A program made the position numbers and the translations under genes. 64,000 nt of DNA from positions 30,732,906-30,796,905 of the forward strand of contig OY987264.1 in assembly GCA_963920665.1 (NCBI GenBank). Direction: 5' to 3'. Shown here one piece after another: positions 36,111 through 48,179 of the stretch (its first letter is position 1; each line of letters begins with the position of its first letter). Under the pieces are notes generated by a model, which did not search any database, was not told where the DNA came from, and saw only the letters and a program-made list of their open reading frames with translations. The DNA comes from Straminergon stramineum (taxonomy: Eukaryota > Streptophyta > Bryopsida > Hypnales > Calliergonaceae).

Positions 36111-37540
36111 GGTTGTTGATGCCTGCTGCCGAGAGAGACAAAGCAAAGTACTGGTGGACTAGTTCTACCGCAACAACAACAACAATAATATATTCATTCT
36201 ATATATAACGGAGTACGACAGACAGACAAAACAGACTGACAAACTGCTGACAGACGGAAAGGGATGCCAGAAAGCAATTACTTACCAAAGTAGTGAGCCA
36301 CCGACTTTGGGTCATCGTTTGTCGCGTGTTTTTTTAGGTGGTGATGGTGGTGGTGGCAATGGCCATTGATATTTTGCTTTTTTTTTTTTCTTGCTAACAA
36401 TTCAAAATTTGAATGGCAAAGTGCTTAACCAAAATGTGTGTGAATAAGGAATCGAGCATTGTTCCTATTATTATGTTTCCTAATTTTTTGGTTGAATCTG
36501 GTTGAAAAGTCAAAAGATTCTTATAGAATTTATTTTTTAGTATTTTTTGGGTTTTGGTGGTAGAAGGGGCAATGGTCATTGATATTTTGGTGGGTTTTTT
36601 TGTTAACAATTCTAGGTTTGAATGGCAAAGTGAAAAACCTAAATGTGTGAGAATAAGGAATTGAGTATTGTTCATGTTATTGTGTTTCCTAATTTTTTGT
36701 TGAATTTGGTTGGAAAGTCAAATGACTCTTATAGAATATCTTTTTTTAGCATTTTTTGGATAGTGTATGAATAAAGTTTGAATTATTGAAAGTGTGAGTA
36801 TCCTAAAGTAAATTAATGCCTACAAATTTCATGCCTAAAATTTGTAGGGGCCAGTTTTACCCTCTAAAGGACTTATCTAGGAAGACTACTTTAGGTTTCA
36901 TGAAAACTTGGGAAATTTCTATTGACTTCATAATTTTGAATTTTTGCATGAGATCTTCATGATGGATTCTAATTATTTTAATGTACATGAGAAGCTTTGT
37001 TTCATGTCATACCAATAAATATTGTCAAAAGTTATAAGTTTTTTCTCAATTTCAATGTCAAAGTAGGCAATTAAAAATACATTCTAAGAGATGATCATTT
37101 CATTTCATTTTTTAAAATTATATAAATTGATAAATACTCAAAAGCATTTGAACCATTCAATTAGCAAGAATGAGATGAAAATTACAAAAAAAATTATTTT
37201 GGAAAGAATTGAGATAGGAAAAATATATGAAGTCATTTTTTGAAACTCAATTTTAAAAATTTCAAATTAAAAAAAAAGTGTAGGATATGTGTTCCTCACT
37301 AAAACATTCTCACTATTGGGACCAATAATTCTAGATTTTTTGCACATTTTCTTAGCCGAGTTTAGTTTTTTCTTTCATCTAGTACTACCTTCCACTTTAT
37401 AATTCTTTTAAAGATGAATGCAAAAAAATTTATGTTTTAATTTTTTTCCATTTATTCTCAATCCATTTTCCCACAAGTTGTTGGATATACAAGCTTTCTT
37501 CAAAAAATGTTAAAAGACAAAACTTCACCTTCAGGAAGGG
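36111..37540. other. AT-rich gene desert, part of a TTAA host element
   Basis: No gene. A direct repeat links about 36399-36540 with about 36600-36740 (shared GAATGGCAAAGTG and TTCCTAATTTTTTG segments), period about 200. From about 36855 the sequence resembles, inverted, the block ending about 53705. Confidence 0.4.
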
Positions 37541-38354
37541 TTAACCCCGAAGTGCTCCGAACTACATTTTTTGGACTACTAATAGATTCAAACTCAAGTT
37601 TCATCTTCCTTATTGCTTGGATGGAAGTTATCCTAATTTGTGGAGATACTTAATCAAATTGTTGTCCTATCCAAGGGTTGGCTTTGGTGTTATTATAGTA
37701 CATATTTTTCTAAAATTACCATTGTGGAAGTATGAACAAAAAAAATGGTTGACTAAACCAAATTTGCCTTGACTCTAGTTCAAAACTAGATTTGCAAAAA
37801 TGAGGTCATAGAACTAAAGAACAAAAAAATGTCAAGAAATCACCATGTGAAGAGAACCTCGTTTCAAATCCATTCCAACAAATTTTACTCAAAAAATGAT
37901 AATATTTGCTTTAATCGAATTTAGAGGGAATTTTGAAATTTTCCTTTAAAAATTAATAAAAACATATTGGTGACAATATTGGTGAATCTAATCATATAGA
38001 TGGAATCTACAACTCACAATCTACATCTTTTATTTGTATATCAATTCCAAAATACACTTCCAAATAGCACTTTATAATGATTTTTCTCAAATTGCCAATT
38101 CTGGAGATGAATTCGGACGTTTAGGGGTTAAGGAAGTCTACACTTTTGAAATTTAGGCACATTGAAACTTGAATTTGTCAAAATCTTTACTTTAAAATTT
38201 AGAGAGGATGTACTTGAATACATTAACAAAATGATTGTAGGGTTGTATTTATTAAAAAAGAAATGTAGAAGAAGATATTAGCCTTGCTTTAGAATTCAGT
38301 ATCGTGAAGCACTTTTAGACCTCTAAACATCAATGAAAGAACTTTCGGGGTTAA
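36855..38354. mobile_element. TTAA host element (family E) carrying a nested family B element
   Basis: Right end AGAACTTTCGGGG-TTAA at 38351-38354; a plausible left end is TTTTACCCTCTAAAGGACTT near 36853. The sequence on both sides of the nested element is found, inverted and uninterrupted, at 52441-53705, so this copy was split by insertion. The left end is uncertain. Confidence 0.5.
37541..38131 (+). mobile_element. Family B element (best-preserved copy)
   Basis: TTAA (37541-37544) then CCCCGAAGTGCTCCG; right end TTCGGACGTTTAGGGG then TTAA (38128-38131). Body 583 bp, no coding capacity. It matches 29036-29587 in the same orientation and 4391-4959 inverted. This copy defines the family's full length. 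Confidence 0.75.
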
Positions 38355-41203
38355 AAAAGGTGATGCAATTGGAGCAATTATCCTAATAGTCCTATTAGCC
38401 TTCTTTGAAGGATAAACTTCAAATTGTGCTCAAATAATTTACCTCAAGAAAGATGTGGGAACAAATAAATTATTACAAAGGATTTATTTTGAAAATTTTG
38501 AATTTCATATTTGGAATCAAAGAACATGAATAGGTGAGAGGTTACAAAATATAAAATTAATGGTCCAAAATAGGGGGGGCAATTGTTTACATTTGTCTTC
38601 AAGTCTAGACAACATAAAAAGACCCCCCCTCAAGGAAACAATATGACATAATATGTATTTATACCCTTTGATATTCCTAAACCCCCCCTTTTGAAGTTGG
38701 ACTTGGATTTTTCACCCATGTTTTGCTCCCTCTTTTTATTTGGGTTTCATTATTTTTTAAATGCATTACATGTTGAATGTTGCCTCCCAAATGGGATTGT
38801 ATATACATTTGTGGTAACCACTAACCTACTTCTCAAGGTTGGATTTGGTTTATTTATTTGTTCTTTGTTTCTTCTCTCATTTGGTATTCTAGTCCTATTG
38901 AATAGAAACTTTCTTACTTATTTGAGTTTGTGGCAAAATCTGCATGACATCTACTCACTTATAACAAAATCATCATCAAGTTGCTTTCTAATCATGAAAC
39001 CAAGCTTTGTATCAATTTCTATATCCTCAAATTCAATCTCTAACTCAATGCTCAAGGTATGGATATATGGTGAATCTCAACACGAAAAGGAACATCCCCA
39101 AAATCAATTGGATCTTGAAACATGTTGATAGCAACATAGTTTTTTCAATTTCAAAAAATTGGCTTCATGTAAGTCAAAAAATTCTACATGTTTTTATCCA
39201 TTCTTAATATAAAAAATCTTATTTGATAACTTTCTAAATATTTCATTCATTTTTTCATATATTAAAATGGCTAATTTCCCCATTTAAGCAAAAAAAAGAC
39301 TAAAAAGAGTTGTTTCTATACCTAAGAGAATTGAAATGATTTTTGCAATGATGTTGAAAGAAAGTCTTACCATTAGAAAAAAAGAATCTCTCCTTTAAAT
39401 ATTGAATAAAATTTTAGTGAACAAGTATTTTAAATTCATATAGTATCACTTTAGAATTATATTATTTCAATGTATATTTTTGATGTTCCCCTTTGAACAA
39501 TAAGAGTTTTTCTATATGATTTAGAATATTTTTTAACATCATTCAAAATTCAATTACAATAGTTGCCAAATAATGCTAGATATATATACTTCTCGAGTGA
39601 TTTTTCTAGGTATATTATATTATAATTATAATTTTTCTTATAATTCTTCAATGGAGCTATATTAATCATTTGCTTAGTTTCCAAATTTATACCTAAAGTT
39701 TGATTAAGAAATTGTTCATTCCATTTCTAATTGTTAAATATTGTATATAAAATAACAAATGACTCAATCCTTTATATTTATTTATATAAATACCATAAAA
39801 TATTTTGTATTTAATACAAGAAAATAAGTCTATATGATAGTTTATTTATGTAATTAAAATATTAAAATTACCTCTTATAAAAAGAGGTCAATTTCATAGA
39901 TTGTAGACAAATTGTTTTTGAAAAAATAGATTACTAAATTTCTCTCATACTAAACACATAAATCAACATTTAAACATGTATACTATGAAATATTATAAAA
40001 TAAATTATGATATAATTCAAGCAACTAGTGTTAGTAATTAAGAATATTTGTATAAGAACACCTAAATTGTGCAAATAAGAATTTCATCATAGTTTATTCT
40101 ATAGATTTGTATAAATGTTTTGTTAATTGTTTTTGGAAGTCAAGAGGGATTGAAATTCTTTTAGCAAAGCATTTTTTGGGACAGCATATGAATAAATTAT
40201 AAATAAGGTAGGAGTACCAAAATCAAATACTAAAGGCACTCATGTTCACAAGGCTTACATTTTAGACAAGAATCTAAATGACATGGTTTTGCATACATGT
40301 TACAATTAGATGCAATTAGCTTATTTCTATTTACTTACATAATATTAATCCATAAACAACTGTAAAATATATAGTGAAGCAATTGATTTGATATGTTTTT
40401 TTTTCAAAATTCTTGAATTCAAGATGTAAGTGTCAATCTATAAGTTCTTAATGGAAAACTAGTGAAGTGGCTTACAAAGTTTCATCTTCAAAAAAATTGT
40501 TCATAAGTTCCTATCCAGATCCATTAAAATAATTGATAATAGGAGTTTTTTTCTTCAATTTGAAGCACATGAACAACTTAGGAAATGAAGGTCAACAATT
40601 TTTTTAACATTGATTCAAGATGTAAATGTCAGTTCAAAAGTTCCTATTAAAGTGATTGACATCAAGACCTTCCCTCTCCAAAACACTTGAACAATTTTGA
40701 AGCTCAAATAGACCAAAACCTAAAAAAAGAAGGAACTTATAAAAGTTACTATAAGTTCTTATATTTCATACAAGGTGGCATTTAATTAAGACATTTAATG
40801 CAAATACTTGACAAATTTGTTCTAATCACTTTATTATGGTATTGTAATTAGTTAAGTCATTATATTAAACAACTCTAGGATATTTACTTGTGACCACTAT
40901 AGAGTGGTTTTTTTAAATGTATAAAGGTCTATTAATGTTCATTTAATTTACAAAAAAAATGCAAAATATTATTTAACACAAAGAATAAATTGTTCTTCAA
41001 GTTTAGTAGTTAATTTACAAAACATCCATCAACAACATATTTCTTGAAAAAACTAAACTTATAAACATATTAAAATATGTCGAAGTTCTCATCCTCACTC
41101 TCAAAAAAGCTATTAAAGTGATTGGTGTTAGATTTCATAAAGTACAAAATTATAAGAACCTCCATTTTTAATAGTTTTTTTAGAAATGCCAAATTTCAAC
41201 TTA
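38355..41203. other. AT-rich gene desert
   Basis: The longest frame (38691-39128, 145 codons) is Phe/Leu/Ser-rich, has no recognisable domain and lies in AT-rich sequence; I do not call it. Nothing else is supported. Confidence 0.4.
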
Positions 41204-41473
41204 AATCATTAGAGGAGTTTTTTGGGGGCTAGAGGGTTGGGTGTTTCGTTGGGTTCCTAGACCTTGGGAATTGCCTTGCAGCAATTGCCTAACGTGGCAC
41301 AACGACTGCCACGTCATTTTTTCTTTTTTTTAAATGAAATATTTTTTCAAATTTTTTTTACATTTAAATTTTTTTTTAAATGTGACAATGGCCGTTCCCG
41401 GACTACTAGGGGAACAACGCCGGGAACAAGCCCTAAACGGCCCTCTAGACCCCCCAAAACTCCTCTAATGATT
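41204..41473. mobile_element. MITE with AATCATTAGAGGAGTTTT inverted ends
   Basis: Left arm AATCATTAGAGGAGTTTTTT and right arm AAAACTCCTCTAATGATT are inverted copies, continued by GGGGGCTAGAGGG and CCCTCTAGACCCCC. The ends are GC-rich against an AT-rich background. About 270 bp. Superfamily not determined; the flanking AATCATT is itself part of the inverted match. Confidence 0.7.
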
Positions 41474-43900
41474 GTCTTTTATTGTCAAAACTTACATTCT
41501 TTTGAAGATTTTCTACTATATTAACTATGTTTCATATTTAACTTCAAAACAATTTTTTTCATTGATCATCACTTCAACTATATTCCAAATTAGTAGAAAA
41601 AAACTTTAAAATTTCTAGCTACCATTTCCAAGTGAACTTCAATGTCAAGGCTCTCAAAGAGATGGGTAGCTAATCCCATTAATCTATCTTTAAACAAATA
41701 AAAATTCATAATTCTTGTATACCTCTTCTATATGATCTTTCATAAAATCTTCTAAGTAATCTTTATTGATCTAATCTTTTAAAACTTGCTTCAAAACTCC
41801 TAAAATACTACAATATTAATTTTAAAAATATTGCATCATAATTCTACTAATTAAATTTTAATGATTTTATCAAATGTCTCATTTTTTTCATCCTTCCAAA
41901 TTTAAACTTTCATTTTACTATTTGCAAAATTGTATATGATTACAATTATTTGGCATTCAAAAAATCTACATTTCGTACATGAAAAGCCCAATATGACAAT
42001 ATAATTGTTGTTAACACATGTCTCAATTTCATTTGGGGTTATAACTTTTGAATGTTTGAAGTGCACAAACCATTGCTTTTAATAGAATCAAATTGTTAGC
42101 ACCATTTCAAAACCATCATAATGAACAATATGACTACTTAAATCCTTCAATTAGACTATCAATTAGGTCCAAAGGCTTCATATAGAAAGTCAATCCAATT
42201 TGCCATTTTGATAACATGGTTGCTTATGGTGTACTTTGGGGATGTTTCTGAAGGGCCAAAAAATTGGGCCTAAGTGCTAATCCTTGATTCAATTCTAGAT
42301 CTTAGGCCTGATTTGAAATAGCCTTGAAAATGGCCCAAATTGCCAATAAATTAGGCCAATTCCAAATTGAGCTCCCGAGTCTAATATAAAGTAGGCCTCA
42401 TATCTCTCCCTAACAATACAAAGAATAAGCGGCTAATTGCAAGTATCTCTATCTTATGAAAAGTAATTAATTTTAATTCTTAAAAATCATAGGGCCAACT
42501 TACAACTCTTCATTTGATCACACTCTCATTTTCCTTTGACTTAGTAATTAGGTTTAAACTCTCATGTCACAATTTCTATGATCACATAGTTGCAATTACC
42601 TTAAATACAAGAAGCAACACTCCCTTTGCCCCATTGGAATAAATGTCCACATTGGAATTTGGAAACTCATTTTTTTATACCAATTTCATATTGTAAAATA
42701 CATAATTCAAAAATGTTCCAATTGTATAACCTCGGGGAGTGCACTCACATTTTTTTTGTTGGAGACGTGCAATCAAATGAAGGGTTATTGTAATTACCTT
42801 GCTCCTAAATTTTACACATGTCTTTGAAGTAAATTAGCATCATCATAATGGGTTTAGGGTCTTTGTAAATAATGAAGGGTAGGGGATAATAATGAATTTT
42901 ACCTTTTATTTATTTATACAATAGCCTTGTCAAAAAACAAAAACAAAAATCTAAAATTTTTAGAAATACTATAAGTTTGGAGGCAATATCCTACGTAGTT
43001 TACAAATCATCCAAATCTCCAACGTGTATTGTATCCAAATCATTAGTGTACAAAACAGAACTCTATAAGTGGTATTGAAGTCAGGATCCAAAGCTTGTTG
43101 TATAGGAATAATTATTGTGCAAGATGTAGTCCAAACCCTATCATAGTGTAGCCTCCATTTTTTGAACTTTGTATAAATTCGTGTAAACACTTTCTGTTGT
43201 GTTTGGTAACACATGCACTCCTTGGTGCATAATGTATTTGAGCATTGAATTCATGTGTCTATTACTTTGTGTGGTTTTGAACTCAATACTTGTTTTGTAC
43301 AGTTCATGTTTGACAGGACTTTGTGTTTGGAAGTATTTTGCCTCTAAAAATACTTTGGCTTTGAAAGCAGTTATTGCTTCAAACTAGTTTGTGCTTGAAA
43401 ATCATTTCAATTTAGAAGTTTAAAGTGTTTGAATCCACTTTGTCTTTGAAAGAAGTTTATTTTTGCAACTAGTTTCTGAATTTTCCACTTTTTGTTTTCT
43501 ATGTCATTTTTTGTATGTTCACTTTTCAATGATGAATTTCCCTATAGCCCCACCAAGTTTTTGAAACTTTGTTGTTGTTTGGTATTTATAATGAACAAAG
43601 GATACATGAAAATAGTGCAAGAAAAAATTTACAATGAAATAGAGGATACATGAAATAAGAAGAATTTAGAAATTTTGGTAAATATAGCCCTACAGAAATT
43701 CACAAAATTTACCTACATAGTCCCCTATATAATAGGAGCATGAATGCATGGTACCAACAAACACTCCATATAGTGTACTCTCCGAGTGTATAACACAACA
43801 ATTAATGAAGAACATTATACATGTTCATTATAACTGAAAATGAAATTGGGACCAATGAAAGCCTCTATACAATGAATCTACTCAAACTATTGAAAAAACC
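41474..43900. other. AT-rich gene desert
   Basis: No recognisable gene, RNA or element. Small frames (for example 42969-43214) have no features. Confidence 0.4.
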
Positions 43901-44099
43901 CCACAAGTTTTCAATAGGGATACTTATTTCAAGAGAGAGGGAGTACAAATTTTGAATCATGGCCCCCAACATGCCATCATTGCTTTGAACACATGTCTCA
44001 TTTGCATAGGCTTCTATAACTTTCACACCATTGCACAATTTCTCCAAAGGATTAGAGCAGGCTCAAAAGTTTGTGCTAAAGACAACATTTCAAGAAAGG

Positions 44100-44585
44100 A
44101 GAAAAGGGCCTTTTGAAGAAAAGACCTTTTGTGGAGAAAAACCTTTGGACAAAAAGAAAGATGGGACCACGAGTGAGTCAAGAGCGAGTGACGGACGGTG
44201 ATGTTGACGGACGAAGTCTCCGTCACACGGCGGTCGTCTCTCTCCGTCTCGTCTAACGCGTCCATCGTCTCTCTCGTTTCAGTTGCAGGCTGTGTCTGTC
44301 TGTCTCTGTCGGTTTGTTTGTTTGATTGTTTGTCCGTATCTCTTTCTCCCTCTCTCCCTCGCTCCCTCCCTCGTCCTTCCGCATTCACGCCATCGCCACC
44401 ATTAACCTTAAGCTTTTCTTCACCATCGCCGCTTCTGTCTTGAACTGCAAGACCTTTTTCGGGAGTTTCTCCCGTTCTCATGGATCCTTTTTTCTGTGCG
44501 CGCTTGCGCCTGTTGTTATTGTTAGGCCTGGTGTTCGAGGGCGTCAGTTAATGGTTCCTGGCGTCCCTTTTCGGAGGTCGGGGAG
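44100..44585 (+). promoter_or_regulatory. 5' leader of the RPK2-like gene with two upstream ORFs
   Basis: C/T-rich leader (long CTCTCTCC runs near 44340-44380) preceding the kinase ATG. Two upstream ORFs are visible: 44480-44551 (23 codons, beginning MDPFFCAR and including LRLLLLLGLVF) and 44551-44589 (12 codons), whose TGA overlaps the kinase ATG at 44586 as ATGA. Such uORFs can reduce or gate translation. Confidence 0.55.
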
Positions 44586-47500
44586 ATGACGCGCACGTCT
44601 CCCAAGAAGAAGGCCGTGAGCGCAGCGTGGGAGACCAAGACGAGTTCGACGGAATGTGTTTCCGGACAACGAGTGAGCAATGTGTTGTATTCGTTTGTTT
44701 GTTTGCTGTCGGTTTTGTGTCAGTTCCAGCGCGTTAGGGTTGGCGAGGGTTTGAGTGACGATGGCGTGGCGTTGCTGGCTGTGAAGCGGAGCGTCAGCTT
44801 GGATCCTTTCCGTGTGCTCGCGAACTGGAACGAGCGGGACGGCGATCCGTGTTCGTGGTGCGGGGTGACGTGCAGTGCTTCCCGACGTGTGGTTGCGTTG
44901 CAGTTGCCGCGGTTAGGGTTGTCGGAATGTAGTAAGTGTGATTTCACGAGTCAGGTTCATGATGGAGCTCGACAGGCGATGTCGCGATGCAGGTCGGAGA
45001 GCCAGGAGTTTTTTAATGCGACTTGTGTGAGTGAGGAACCGGAGGTTTCTCCAACTTGTTTTCGGAATGGCTCTGTTGTTTATGCTTCGTCGGGGTCTGA
45101 TGGAGGAGAGGTGCCTTGTGTGTTGTACGGCGTGTTGGCTCGGGAGATTGGGAACCTCTCGGAGCTTGTAGTGCTTTCGTTAGCCTTTAATGGATTTTCT
45201 GGGGAGGTTCCGAAAGAGATTGGGAAGCTGAAATACCTGGAGACTCTCGACTTGGAAGCGAATGGTTTTTCAGGGCCCATTCCCGTGGAAATTGGGGAGC
45301 TTCAGCGGCTGCGCGTTTTGAACCTTGCGAACAATGTGTTGCAAGGAAGCATTCCTCAGGAGTTGGCGAGGTCCGCCAGGCTTTGTTTCTTGAGTCTTGC
45401 AGGGAATAGACTTCGAGATGGAATACCTCCTTCAATTGGGACTCTCAGGGGAATGGAATGGTTGTCCCTTTCTTCCAACTTGTTAGACAGTGAAATTCCT
45501 GCTCTGCTAGGAGCAAGTTGCGAATCCCTTGTGCATTTAGATCTGTCAAATAATTACTTTTCGGGTTTCATTCCGGGCGAGCTTGCCAATTGTACACAAC
45601 TACAGTCGCTTTACTTGAACTCTAACTCCCTTGAAGGGTCGATACCGCCGGAGTTCGGGAGGCTACCGAGGTTACAAAACCTCCACCTGGATTTGAATAA
45701 ACTAACAGGTTTTCTTCCTCCGGCATTAGGTAACTGCAATGAGCTCTCTACATTTGTAATTTCTGCCTCTCAGGGATGCTCGTATGGGCTGAACGCCTCT
45801 GGGATGCCTCACTTCGTTGATGTCCACAGACGTGAAGGCAACAGCTTTAGCGGCTCCTTTCCTCCAGAACTCGCCCTGCTTCCGAGTATCCAGGTCATTT
45901 GGGGTCCGGGTTGCGGGCTAACTGGGACACTGCCAGCTGAATGGGGGTTATGTACAGCCTTAGAGATTCTCAATTTGGGAAAGAATTCGCTTACCGGGCA
46001 GATCCCAGTCGGTTTAGGCGTCTGCAAAAGCCTGGTTGTACTCGACCTTAGCTCGAACCAATTGAGTGGCACAATTCCCGCTGAGCTTCCGATTTCTTGC
46101 CTCGTCATTTTGAACGTGAGCTCCAATGCGCTGTTAGGAAGCATTTCCACTACCGATACCGTGTGTAGCAACCCTTGGCTGCTTTCCCTCGACAGAGACT
46201 CTTATTTCAGGCCTCTGACATGCTATGGTGTACCCGTTTGGGGGCCGCAATACGCAAGTCCGACGGATTCTGGAGTTGTATATGTAGTACATGACTTTAG
46301 TAATAACGACCTCTCGGGACCTGTTCCAGTTTCATTGGTGGGCAGCGCCTTGATGAAGAAGGAGACTGCGTATGTGCTCATCCTCTCTAACAACGAGCTC
46401 AGTGGTAGTTTCCCTGAGAATTTTTTCAGTTTGTGCAAAGGGTTTCAGGATTTTGCAGTGAATTTGAGCTACAACCGGCTAATTGGGGAGCTTCCTTTGG
46501 ACTTTGGCGAATGCGAGACGTTGTGGTATTTGGACGTGGCAGGAAACCAGTTAAATGGCTCCATTCCGGAGAGCACAGGAACGCTTACTAAACTTGTCAT
46601 TCTGAACCTCTCTCAGAACCGGCTACAGGGACGCATTCCCTTGCAGTTAGGGGGGCTAGAAAACTTGGAGGGATTATTTCTTGATAACAATTTCTTATCG
46701 GAGTCCATGCCACCATCTTTGGGCAATTTGTCCAAACTTGTCATGCTGGATCTGTCCTTCAACTCTCTGGACGGCAGCATTCCGAAGGAGCTCGGGAACT
46801 TGAGTCAGCTCCGATCTCTTCTTTTAGATCATAATAGCCTGTCAGGCTCCATACCCAAAGAGTTGATTAGGCTTACCGCCTTGGAGCAGTTGAACCTTTC
46901 GTTCAACAATCTTTCGGGCCAGTTTCCGATTTTCGGCAACTGGGGGGGATTATGCAGTAGTTTAGTGGTGATGGGAAATCCTTATCTTCAGCCATGTAGA
47001 GTGGCCTCTGCACCTAGGTCCATGCCAATTATGTCTACCCCAGACGCGGACGAGGATAGTGGTCTGCCCCCAAACTCAATGTCACCCTTTCAAGATGACT
47101 CCCCAGGACCTCGCTTCAATTCTATTGTAGTAGCTGCTATTACCTCCGGATGTGCCATTGGTGTTGTACTTCTTGTACTTGGTCTTCTTTTCCAATGCAC
47201 CAAGCAGCAATATCCAAGACTGCAAAGTGTGCAAGAAGGTCGAAAAGTGGTGGTGACTTTTACCAACATTAACTTCCAGCTGACTTACGAGAAACTGGTC
47301 CGTGCAACTAGCAACTTTTGCTTGGACAATCTAATTGGTACTGGAGGGTTTGGAGCTACTTATAAAGCGGAGTTGCGACCGGGATTGGTGGTGGCGGTGA
47401 AGAGGCTTGCAATTGGCAGGTTTCAAGGAGTACAGCAGTTTGATACTGAGATCCGCACTCTTGGAAGGATCAAACACCCAAACTTAGTGACTCTAATTGG

Positions 47501-48179
47501 TTATCACGCAAGCGAGGATGAGATGTTTCTCATTTACAACTACTTCCCTGAAGGCAACCTGGAAACTTTGATTCACATAGGTGAAAGGGGGAAACGGATG
47601 AATTGGAACATGCGGTACAAAATTGCACTGGATCTGGCGCGAGCACTAGCTTATCTTCATGACGAGTGTGTCCCTCGCGTGTTGCACAGGGATATTAAAC
47701 CCAGCAACGTGCTTCTGGATCACAACCTCAGTGCACACCTCTCGGATTTCGGGCTGGCTCGTCTGCTAGGGGACACAGAGACACATGCAACGACGGATGT
47801 GGCGGGCACCTTCGGTTATGTTGCGCCCGAGTATGCCATGACATGCCGTCTCTCTGACAAAGCTGATGTCTACAGCTATGGGGTGGTCCTGCTTGAGCTT
47901 CTATCTGGGAAAAGAGTACTGGACGAAACGTTCTCCACTTATGGAGACGGATTCAACATTGTGGGATGGGCTACCCTCCACATACACAACCATCGCCCAC
48001 AGGAAGTCTTTAGTGCAGGACTTTGGCAAGCAGGACCGGAGAGGGAGCTTTTGAAAGTGCTGTATTTGGCCGTGGAGTGCACAGAGGAGTCCATGTCTGT
48101 CAGGCCCCCAATGCGGCAGGTGGTTGAGCGTTTGAGATCGTGCCATCCACAACAGCCCACCCCGCCATTGCCATCGTAG
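44586..48179 (+). CDS. RPK2/TOADSTOOL2-like LRR receptor-like kinase
   Basis: A single uninterrupted frame of 1197 aa. A hydrophobic signal segment (about residues 31-47, NVLYSFVCLLSVLCQF) follows a long basic N-terminus, as in Arabidopsis RPK2. Next come an LRR N-cap with paired cysteines (GDPCSWCGVTC), LRRs from about 180 to 810 with an island region, and a transmembrane helix at about 847-869 (VVAAITSGCAIGVVLLVLGL). The kinase has LIGTGGFGATYKAEL (about 916), Lys in VAVKRL (about 939), HRDIKPSNVLL (Asp about 1036), SDFGLARLLG and GTFGYVAPEYAMTCRLSDKA. It is an RD kinase with all catalytic residues. The GRFQGVQQF-IKHPNLVTLIGYH segment and NYFPEGNLE are RPK2-specific. RPK2 acts in CLE-peptide signalling for meristem and anther development; the plasma-membrane role here is inferred by homology. 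The gene is intronless, like its relatives, and its codon use is balanced. Confidence 0.95.
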   Translation: MTRTSPKKKAVSAAWETKTSSTECVSGQRVSNVLYSFVCLLSVLCQFQRVRVGEGLSDDGVALLAVKRSVSLDPFRVLANWNERDGDPCSWCGVTCSASRRVVALQLPRLGLSECSKCDFTSQVHDGARQAMSRCRSESQEFFNATCVSEEPEVSPTCFRNGSVVYASSGSDGGEVPCVLYGVLAREIGNLSELVVLSLAFNGFSGEVPKEIGKLKYLETLDLEANGFSGPIPVEIGELQRLRVLNLANNVLQGSIPQELARSARLCFLSLAGNRLRDGIPPSIGTLRGMEWLSLSSNLLDSEIPALLGASCESLVHLDLSNNYFSGFIPGELANCTQLQSLYLNSNSLEGSIPPEFGRLPRLQNLHLDLNKLTGFLPPALGNCNELSTFVISASQGCSYGLNASGMPHFVDVHRREGNSFSGSFPPELALLPSIQVIWGPGCGLTGTLPAEWGLCTALEILNLGKNSLTGQIPVGLGVCKSLVVLDLSSNQLSGTIPAELPISCLVILNVSSNALLGSISTTDTVCSNPWLLSLDRDSYFRPLTCYGVPVWGPQYASPTDSGVVYVVHDFSNNDLSGPVPVSLVGSALMKKETAYVLILSNNELSGSFPENFFSLCKGFQDFAVNLSYNRLIGELPLDFGECETLWYLDVAGNQLNGSIPESTGTLTKLVILNLSQNRLQGRIPLQLGGLENLEGLFLDNNFLSESMPPSLGNLSKLVMLDLSFNSLDGSIPKELGNLSQLRSLLLDHNSLSGSIPKELIRLTALEQLNLSFNNLSGQFPIFGNWGGLCSSLVVMGNPYLQPCRVASAPRSMPIMSTPDADEDSGLPPNSMSPFQDDSPGPRFNSIVVAAITSGCAIGVVLLVLGLLFQCTKQQYPRLQSVQEGRKVVVTFTNINFQLTYEKLVRATSNFCLDNLIGTGGFGATYKAELRPGLVVAVKRLAIGRFQGVQQFDTEIRTLGRIKHPNLVTLIGYHASEDEMFLIYNYFPEGNLETLIHIGERGKRMNWNMRYKIALDLARALAYLHDECVPRVLHRDIKPSNVLLDHNLSAHLSDFGLARLLGDTETHATTDVAGTFGYVAPEYAMTCRLSDKADVYSYGVVLLELLSGKRVLDETFSTYGDGFNIVGWATLHIHNHRPQEVFSAGLWQAGPERELLKVLYLAVECTEESMSVRPPMRQVVERLRSCHPQQPTPPLPS

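Noticed and set aside
3741..38131. Interstitial telomere repeats suggested by CCCTAAA at element ends
   Set aside because: Only one unit occurs at each end, never a tandem run, so it is a feature of the termini and not telomeric DNA.
38691..39128. 145-codon ORF rich in Phe, Leu and Ser
   Set aside because: No domain, no conserved start context, and its composition is what T-rich non-coding DNA would give by chance.
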